This document shows positions 59,009-64,000 of a DNA stretch of 64,000 bases, piece by piece (the first letter of the stretch is position 1; each line of letters begins with the position of its first letter). A model generated the notes under the pieces. It saw only the letters and a program-made list of their open reading frames with translations, was not told the DNA's origin and did not search any database. A program made the position numbers and the translations under genes. The stretch covers positions 260,585 through 324,584 of the forward strand of contig CAMKES010000002.1 in assembly GCA_946411635.1 (NCBI GenBank). The letters are read 5' to 3'. This stretch comes from an uncultured Clostridia bacterium. Its GTDB lineage: Bacteria; Bacillota; Clostridia; Christensenellales; CAG-138.

Positions 59009-59014
59009 TTTTGA

Positions 59015-60022
59015 TCAGTCCTCGCTCGTTTCGAGGCTCATGTCCATCAGACGCTTCAGCACGCGGTGATCGAACATCGAGCTCATCGGCGCGCGGTCGT
59101 GGATCGTCTTGACCGCCTGCGCGAACATCGGCGCCGCCGAGATCGTGCGCAGCTTGGTGCTCTCGTTCGCCCACGGGCACTCGAGCGTGTCGGTCGAGAC
59201 GAGCCATTCGTAATCGCTCTCCTCGATGCGGTGGATCGCCTTCTGCGTCATGACGTTGTGCGAGAGCGCGCCGAACACGCGCTTTGCGCCGTTTTCCTTG
59301 AGCGCTCTTGCGATGTCGACGAGCGTGCCGCCCGTGATCGAGAAGTCGTCGACGACGAGGCAGTTCTTGTCCCTGACGTCGCCGATGATGTTCAGCACCT
59401 TCGCGTCGCTCTTATGATCGTAGCGCGTCTTGTCGCCGATCGCGACCGGCACCTGCAGCGCCGTTGCGAAGGAATGCACGCGCTTTGCGCTGCCCGCGTC
59501 CGGAGAAACGACGACGAGATCGTCGTTCACGATGCCCTGACGCTTGACGTATTCGATGAGCAGCGGACGGGCGGAAAGGTGGTCGACCGGCTTCTTGAAG
59601 AAGCCTACGACCTGATCCGCGTGCAGGTCCATGAACAGCACGCGGTCGACGCCGATCGCTTCGATGCAGTCGGCGCAAACGCGCGCGCGGATCGAAACGC
59701 GGGGCTCGTCCTTTTTGTCGCCCTTGGCATACGAGAAATACGGAATGATCGCGGTGACCGAGTTCGCGCTCGAACGCTTGAACGCATCGATCCAGAACAG
59801 CAGCTCGGTGAACTCGTCGTTCGGCTCGCGGCCGATCGGCTGCACGATATAAACGTCCTTATCGCGGATCGACTCATTGATGCGGACGAAGATATTTCCC
59901 TCGTCGAACATGATCGTGGTCGCGTCGCCCATCTGTGCGCCGAGATAGTCGCACATCCTCTGCGCGAACGGCTTGCCCGTTCTGCCTGCGAAGATCTTGA
60001 TGATTCCGGATCCCGTATACAT
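59015..60022 (-). CDS. prs: Ribose-phosphate pyrophosphokinase (PRPP synthase), divergent
   Basis: The 335-residue enzyme makes PRPP from ribose-5-phosphate and ATP. It has the N-terminal GSGIIKIFAGRTGKPFAQRM, the catalytic-loop-preceding histidine in MDLHADQVVGFF, the flexible loop VVSPDAGSAKRVHSFA and the PRPP-binding loop LVVDDFSITGGTLVDIARAL. That last motif differs from the usual bacterial DDMIDTAGT form and looks more like the GGTL form of class II enzymes. The start is either ATG 60034 (MGKQMYTG) or ATG 60022 (MYTG); the second has GGGGA five bases upstream and is preferred. The gene has its own promoter and terminator. It supplies PRPP for purine and salvage genes such as xpt. Confidence 0.9.
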   Translation of the reverse strand: MYTGSGIIKIFAGRTGKPFAQRMCDYLGAQMGDATTIMFDEGNIFVRINESIRDKDVYIVQPIGREPNDEFTELLFWIDAFKRSSANSVTAIIPYFSYAKGDKKDEPRVSIRARVCADCIEAIGVDRVLFMDLHADQVVGFFKKPVDHLSARPLLIEYVKRQGIVNDDLVVVSPDAGSAKRVHSFATALQVPVAIGDKTRYDHKSDAKVLNIIGDVRDKNCLVVDDFSITGGTLVDIARALKENGAKRVFGALSHNVMTQKAIHRIEESDYEWLVSTDTLECPWANESTKLRTISAAPMFAQAVKTIHDRAPMSSMFDHRVLKRLMDMSLETSED

Positions 60023-60069
60023 TTGTTTCCCCATACCCCTTCTCAATCGTATTTGCCTATAGCAAGATA

Positions 60070-60098
60070 AGTATATCACACCCGTCCGAAAAGGGCAA
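60070..60098 (-). promoter_or_regulatory. prs promoter
   Basis: On the minus strand TTGCCC, 17 bp, TATACT, about 45 bp before the start codons. Confidence 0.6.
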
Positions 60099-60109
60099 CC
60101 GTTTCCGCG

Positions 60110-60814
60110 TCATTTTTCGACGCCGCGCGTCTCTTCTTTCAGAAGCACGGCGCGCATTTTTTCCAGCGCCTTTTTCTCGATGCGGGAAACGTAGCTTCTG
60201 GAGATGTTCAGCGCGTTCGCGACCTCGCGCTGCGGCATCGGCGCCGTTCCGTTCAGTCCGAACCGCAGCGACAGGACGGTGCGCTCGCGTTTGGAAAGCG
60301 CTCGCCGCATCACGTCCGCCAGAAAAACGGCGTCCAGCCTGCCCTGCACCTGTTCAAACACGTTGTCCTCCTCGGTGCAGACGAGATCGGCAAGCTTCAG
60401 CTCGTTTCCTTCCTTGTCGGAGCCGACCGGCTCCTCGATCGAGACCGTTTCGACGAGCTTGCGGTCGCGCCGCAGGCTCATCAGGATCTCGTTTTCGATG
60501 CAGCGCGCGGCGTACGCGGAAAGCGAACCCTTCGATTCGGAAAACGTCGAAACCGCCTTGATCAGCCCGATCGTGCCGATCGAGATCAGATCCTCGCGGT
60601 CCTGCTCCGACTTCTGATACTTCTTCGCGATGTGCGCCGCCAGCCTGAGATTATGCACGATCAGCGTTTCGCGCGCCTCCTCGTCGCCCGCCTCGAGACG
60701 CTTGATCCACGCCCGCTCCTCTTCCTTCGACAGCGGCTTCAGAAACGATCCGTTCGAACCGATCGCGCCGATGAACACGATCGTCTGCAGCAGTACCCAC
60801 AAAAACGAAAACAT
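60110..60814 (-). CDS. sigK: RNA polymerase sigma-K factor (sporulation, mother cell)
   Basis: This 234-residue sigma-70-family factor aligns closely with pro-sigma-K. It has a hydrophobic pro-sequence (MFSFLWVLLQTIVFIGAIG), region 2 (NLRLAAHIAKKYQKSEQDREDL, ISIGTIGLIKAVSTF, AYAARCIENEILMSLRR) and region 4 (LSLRFGLNGTAPMPQREVAN, ISRSYVSRIEKKALEKM). The gene is continuous, not split by a skin element. The pro-sequence implies processing by a SpoIVFB-like protease, not seen here. GAGGAGG precedes the ATG, but both lie in a hairpin (60812-60841). Sigma-K drives late coat and mother-cell genes, which fits the SipL-like gene in the window. Confidence 0.93.
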   Translation of the reverse strand: MFSFLWVLLQTIVFIGAIGSNGSFLKPLSKEEERAWIKRLEAGDEEARETLIVHNLRLAAHIAKKYQKSEQDREDLISIGTIGLIKAVSTFSESKGSLSAYAARCIENEILMSLRRDRKLVETVSIEEPVGSDKEGNELKLADLVCTEEDNVFEQVQGRLDAVFLADVMRRALSKRERTVLSLRFGLNGTAPMPQREVANALNISRSYVSRIEKKALEKMRAVLLKEETRGVEK

Positions 60815-60841
60815 ACCCTTTCCTCCTCGGAAAAGGGTATG
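60812..60841 (-). promoter_or_regulatory. Hairpin covering the sigK ribosome binding site and start codon
   Basis: CATACCCTTTCC (60812-60823) pairs with GGAAAAGGGTATG (60829-60841), 12 bp with one bulged A and a five-base loop. In the mRNA the 3' arm ends with the sigK AUG and part of the Shine-Dalgarno sequence. The bases after it (TTTTCGTTTTTG) are U-rich, so it may double as the mltG terminator. Confidence 0.65.
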
Positions 60842-60869
60842 TCGAATGTTCGGGGATCAGAACGAACGC

Positions 60870-62021
60870 TCAGTTCCAGAATTCTTTGTATTTTTCGACG
60901 TTCGCCTTATGCTCTTCGTAGGTCTTGGAGAAGACGAGCTTGCGGGTCTCCTTCGGGTTCGCGTTGCAGAAGTACAGGTAGCCCTCCGAGAGAAATTCCT
61001 CGTCGGGATACAGCGCCGCGCGGATCGCCGCCGCGCCGGGATTGCAGATCGGCCCGATCGGCAGTCCGTCGTTCAGATAGGTGTTGTACGGGGATACGAT
61101 CGCCATCTCGTCCGCGGAAAATGCGTACCGGTCCTGTCCGGTGATGTAATTCAGCGTCGCGCACGACTCGAGCTTCATGCCGTTCTGCAGGCGGTTGTGG
61201 AACACAGCGGACACCTTGGTGAAATCCTCCGGATCGCCCGCCTCGCGCTCGATGATCGACGCGAGCGTCATGACCTGGTCGCGGGTGAGATTGAGCTCCT
61301 GCGCGCGGTCGACCCATTCGCCCGAATAGATCTCGTAATAGCGCGTCAGCATCTTGTCGAGGATCTCCTCCGGCGTCGAGTCGACGTAGATATCGTACGT
61401 ATCGGGGAACAGATATCCCTCCAGCACGTAACGCCGCTCGCCGGCGTTCGACAGCTCGGCGATGAACGGATACTTCGAGAACGTCGCGGAGTCCCTGCAC
61501 AGCGCGAGGAACGTCTCCGGATCGGTCGTGATCTCCTTGCTGTCGCGCAGGATCGCGGCGATCTCCTCCACGGTCCTGCCCTCGGTCACGACAAGCCGCG
61601 TCGTCTGCCGCATCGGGTTGCCCTCGGTCAGCACGTCCACGATCTCGGGGATTGTCATGTTCTTGCTGAGCCGGTACGTGCCCGCCTTCAGGCTGTTCGC
61701 TTTCCCGACGAAGTCGACGTAGATCTTGAACGAGGAGCTGGAAACGATCAGTCCCTTTTCTCCCTCGCCGCACGCGTGATACAGAAGATCCGCGATCTTT
61801 CCCGCGGACGCGTTCTGCGGGATCACGACCTCGTACGGCGTGGCGTCGTCCGGATCGACGGCGGCGATGTAATGCGACAGAACGAACTGCACCGCAACGA
61901 TCACGATCACGGCAACGAGACCGATGCTCAGAAGCCACGTAGCGATCGGTCTTGCGTAGTGCCAGAAGCGCTGCCATCTCAGGCGCACGGCGCTCAGTTC
62001 GGTTTTGTCGTCCCGTTTCAT
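60870..62021 (-). CDS. mltG: Endolytic transglycosylase MltG
   Basis: The 383-residue membrane protein has a cytoplasmic N-terminus (~1-25), one helix (~26-48; ATWLLSIGLVAVIVIVAVQF), a LysM-like subdomain (ATPYEVVIPQNASAGKIADL) and the YceG domain with the catalytic glutamate in MTLASIIEREAG. Later motifs VFHNRLQNGMKLESCATLNY and GLPIGPICNPGAAAIRAAL are diagnostic. It cleaves nascent glycan strands near the membrane. The -10 hexamer ends only six bases before the ATG and the Shine-Dalgarno sequence is poor, so the mRNA may be leaderless. It is followed by sigK. Confidence 0.93.
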   Translation of the reverse strand: MKRDDKTELSAVRLRWQRFWHYARPIATWLLSIGLVAVIVIVAVQFVLSHYIAAVDPDDATPYEVVIPQNASAGKIADLLYHACGEGEKGLIVSSSSFKIYVDFVGKANSLKAGTYRLSKNMTIPEIVDVLTEGNPMRQTTRLVVTEGRTVEEIAAILRDSKEITTDPETFLALCRDSATFSKYPFIAELSNAGERRYVLEGYLFPDTYDIYVDSTPEEILDKMLTRYYEIYSGEWVDRAQELNLTRDQVMTLASIIEREAGDPEDFTKVSAVFHNRLQNGMKLESCATLNYITGQDRYAFSADEMAIVSPYNTYLNDGLPIGPICNPGAAAIRAALYPDEEFLSEGYLYFCNANPKETRKLVFSKTYEEHKANVEKYKEFWN

Positions 62022-62027
62022 AGGTCC

Positions 62028-62056
62028 AGTATAGCACCTGCCGGCGTTTTTTTCAA
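62028..62056 (-). promoter_or_regulatory. mltG promoter overlapping the translation start region
   Basis: On the minus strand TTGAAA, 17 bp, TATACT, then six bases to the mltG ATG, placing the predicted start site at or next to the A of ATG. Confidence 0.65.
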
Positions 62057-62060
62057 GCGG

Positions 62061-62402
62061 TCACGCTTCCAGCGCGCCGAGGTCGAGGTCCACCGCCTTC
62101 GCAAGCAGCTTGTAGATCTCGCCGAGCAGCGCGTTCAGGCGGTATTCCGCCATCAGGTACGCGGCCGCGGCGGGATCGAACTGCAGCAGCTCGCCGAGCT
62201 TCTGCAGCTTTTCCGTCGCCTCCGGATCGGGCGTTCCCGCGACCGCGGACGCCTGGATCTTCATCCGAAGCGAATAGAATTCGTCCAGGAGCTTCGCCGT
62301 CGTTTCGGACGCGTAGGCGCGTTCCTTCGCGTCGCGGTACGCCGTGTATTCCTCCGATGCGCGGAGCTTGTCCGCAAGCAGTTTTGCGTCGTCCATCAGC
62401 AT
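62061..62402 (-). CDS. YlbF/YmcA-family protein
   Basis: This is a 113-residue, largely helical protein: DDAKLLADKLRASEEYTAYR, YASETTAKLLDEFYSLRMKI, PEATEKLQKLGELLQFDPAA, AEYRLNALLGEIYKLLAKAV. This is the Com_YlbF pattern. In Bacillus YlbF, YmcA and YaaT form a complex that works with RNase Y in mRNA maturation and affects competence and sporulation. Its place downstream of RNase J fits an RNA-processing operon. GGAGG lies nine bases before the ATG and overlaps the end of the small ORF upstream. The assignment to ylbF versus ymcA is open. Confidence 0.82.
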   Translation of the reverse strand: MLMDDAKLLADKLRASEEYTAYRDAKERAYASETTAKLLDEFYSLRMKIQASAVAGTPDPEATEKLQKLGELLQFDPAAAAYLMAEYRLNALLGEIYKLLAKAVDLDLGALEA

Positions 62403-62406
62403 ATGC

Positions 62407-62532
62407 TCATTCCTCCGTTCCTTCCGGCAGCCTGACGTTTTCCAGATACCATGCGTGGTTCTCCTCCGTCCATTCGGAAAACAGCGTGTTGAAATCCTTG
62501 CCGAGCGCTTCTTCGCGGACGCCGTATTTCAT
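62407..62532 (-). CDS. 41-residue small protein between RNase J and YlbF
   Basis: The frame reads MKYGVREEALGKDFNTLFSE and continues WTEENHAWYLENVRLPEGTEE. It starts 13 bp after the RNase J stop with AAGGAAGAG upstream, and its stop overlaps the ylbF ribosome binding site, so the three genes are tightly packed. The codon use is like its neighbours. I do not recognise a family. It is acidic, with several aromatic residues, and has no membrane segment. Confidence 0.6.
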   Translation of the reverse strand: MKYGVREEALGKDFNTLFSEWTEENHAWYLENVRLPEGTEE

Positions 62533-62545
62533 GAGACGCTCTTCC

Positions 62546-64000
62546 TTATACCTCCATCACGATCGGCAGGATCATCGGCGTACGGCCTGTCCGGTCGTAC
62601 AAAAACGACTTCAGGCGATTTTTGATCGCAGTCTTGATCGCGGGGTATTCGCCCTTTTCGCTCGATTCGAAGCGCTTGCTTTTCTCATACACGAGCGCGC
62701 TCGCTTCGCTGATCAGCGGCTCGTTGTCGCGCATGTAGATAAATCCGCGCGAATACAGCTCGACCGGCGCAAGGAGGCGTCCGGTCTCCGCGTCGAGCAG
62801 AACGACCGCCGCGACCAGCCCGTCCGCCGAAAGCGATCGGCGGTCGCGCAGCACGACGTCCTCGATGTTTCTGAGTCCGTCGACCATCAGGCTTCCCGCC
62901 TGCACCGTTCCGCTGACCGCGCCCTTGCGCGCGGAAAGCTCGATCACGTCGCCGTTGTGCGCGATGAACGTGCGTTCCGGCGCGACGCCCTGTTCCTTCG
63001 CAAGGTCCGCATGCATCTTGAGATGCCGCGCCTCGCCGTGCACGGGAATAAAGTATTTCGGCTTGATGATCTCAAGCATCAGCCGGAGCTCGCCCATGCA
63101 GGCATGTCCGGATACGTGTACGTCCGCCATGCGGTCGTAGACCACGTCCGCGCCCTTTGCGTACAGCGCGTTGATCACGCGCGACACGCCGCGTTCGTTG
63201 CCGGGGATCGCGCTTGCCGAAATGATGACCGTATCGCCCGCGCCGACGTTCAGCTTGTGCGTGGAGTTCGCCATGCGGAACAGACCGCTCATCGGCTCGC
63301 CCTGGCTGCCGGTCGTCATGACGCAGACCATTTCGTCCGGAATGTTCTTCAGATGCTCCACGCGCACGATCTTGTCCGCGGGAATGTGCATGTAGCCGAG
63401 CTCCTGCGCGATCTTTACGATCTGCTCCATGCTGCGGCCCTGGAAGCATACGACACGCCCGTGCGCGATCGCCACGTCCGCGACCTGCTGCATGCGGTAC
63501 ACGTTCGACGCGAAGGTCGCCACGATCACGCGGCCCTTCGCCCGGCCGAAGCATTGCTCGAACGTTGCACCGATCTCCTTTTCGCTCTGCGTAAAGCCCG
63601 GGCGTTCGACGTTCGTACTGTCGGACATCAGCGCGAGCACGCCGCGCGATCCGTAATACGCAAAGCGGTTGATGTTGATCGGCTCTCCGTCGATCGGCGT
63701 CAGATCGATCTTGAAGTCGCCGGTGTGGATCAGCGTGCCGATCGGCGTGCGGATCGCAAACGCGACGGCGCCGGCGATCGAATGTCCGGTCTTGATGAAT
63801 TCGATCTGGAAACACCCGAGCGTGACGGTCTCGCCCGGATCGACGTCGACGATCTCGACGTCCGTCAGATGATGCTCGTCCAGCTTGTGCCGGATCAGAG
63901 CGTTCGTAAACCGCGTGCCGTAGATCGGGCAGCGGAAGCGTTCCATTGCGTACGGGATCGCGCCGATATGGTCCTCATGGCCGTGCGTGATGCACATGCC
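62546..64000 (-). CDS. rnj: Ribonuclease J (N-terminus beyond window edge)
   Basis: At least 484 residues of a beta-CASP metallo-beta-lactamase RNase are visible. They include the metal motif HGHEDHIGAIPY, HTGDFKIDLTP, the beta-CASP segments LMSDSTNVERPGFT and ATFASNVYRMQQV, TTGSQGEPMSGLFRMA and the HVSGHACMGELRLML motif, followed by IPVHGEARHLKMHADLA. The C-terminal domain is complete. About 70 N-terminal residues lie beyond the right edge. RNase J has 5' exonuclease and endonuclease activity in mRNA decay and rRNA maturation. It is followed by a 41-residue ORF and ylbF in one operon. Confidence 0.95.
   Translation of the reverse strand, partial: GMCITHGHEDHIGAIPYAMERFRCPIYGTRFTNALIRHKLDEHHLTDVEIVDVDPGETVTLGCFQIEFIKTGHSIAGAVAFAIRTPIGTLIHTGDFKIDLTPIDGEPININRFAYYGSRGVLALMSDSTNVERPGFTQSEKEIGATFEQCFGRAKGRVIVATFASNVYRMQQVADVAIAHGRVVCFQGRSMEQIVKIAQELGYMHIPADKIVRVEHLKNIPDEMVCVMTTGSQGEPMSGLFRMANSTHKLNVGAGDTVIISASAIPGNERGVSRVINALYAKGADVVYDRMADVHVSGHACMGELRLMLEIIKPKYFIPVHGEARHLKMHADLAKEQGVAPERTFIAHNGDVIELSARKGAVSGTVQAGSLMVDGLRNIEDVVLRDRRSLSADGLVAAVVLLDAETGRLLAPVELYSRGFIYMRDNEPLISEASALVYEKSKRFESSEKGEYPAIKTAIKNRLKSFLYDRTGRTPMILPIVMEV

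Noticed and set aside
60110..60814. skin-type prophage element within sigK
   Set aside because: The sigK frame is continuous from pro-sequence to region 4.

Overview
The window looks like chromosomal DNA of a high-GC member of the Clostridia (Bacillota), probably a gut-type anaerobe from a sporulating lineage. Supporting signs are strong GGAGG-type ribosome binding sites with frequent TTG/GTG starts, sigma-A promoters, an uninterrupted sigK gene, a SipL-like spore protein, RNase J with YlbF, a CarD-type regulator, a guanine riboswitch and a YolD-like/Y-family polymerase pair. Genes are dense and sit in short operons, often separated by strong hairpin terminators. I see no rRNA, tRNA, CRISPR array, insertion sequence or prophage.

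Layout. 1-3178 (minus): operon for a Y-family DNA polymerase, a GNAT-HD fusion, RidA and a YolD-like protein (cut by the left edge). 3328-9293: TauE/SafE exporter, a membrane permease-like protein, glutamine synthetase, pyroglutamyl peptidase, a MATE-transporter remnant and a CapA-type lipoprotein. 9441-26204 (minus): two giant secreted proteins, a subtilase of about 2960 residues with dockerin-like and cohesin-like modules and a class-3-lipase protein of 2532 residues. They share a virtually identical 1.85-kb 3' end. 26391-27092: CPBP protease.

27142-37044 (all minus) is a cell-envelope polymer region: a CDP-glycerol glycerophosphotransferase, two paralogous proteins fusing a YidC/Oxa1-like domain to an LtaS-type sulfatase-fold domain, an APC permease and a LicC-like cytidylyltransferase with an N-terminal winged helix. 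Together these suggest synthesis and amino-alcohol decoration of a teichoic-acid-like polymer.

37242-53299 holds housekeeping and transport genes: a YwaF-like membrane protein, GNAT, riboswitch-controlled xpt-guaA, a cytosolic BMP-domain protein with a phosphoesterase, tcdA, an ABC exporter, a Na/Pi transporter, gdhA, sipL, a ModE-like regulator and dapF. 53346-57030 carries a membrane-linked XRE regulator with a highly structured leader, an SGNH hydrolase, a CofE-like protein and CarD.

57180-58915 (minus) is the most intriguing locus: two paralogous 105-residue lipoprotein-like peptides followed by a radical SAM/SPASM enzyme, a candidate uncharacterised peptide-modification (RiPP-like) system. 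59015-64000 (minus) carries prs, sigK (its start codon lies in a hairpin), mltG (apparently leaderless), ylbF, a 41-codon ORF and RNase J (cut by the right edge).
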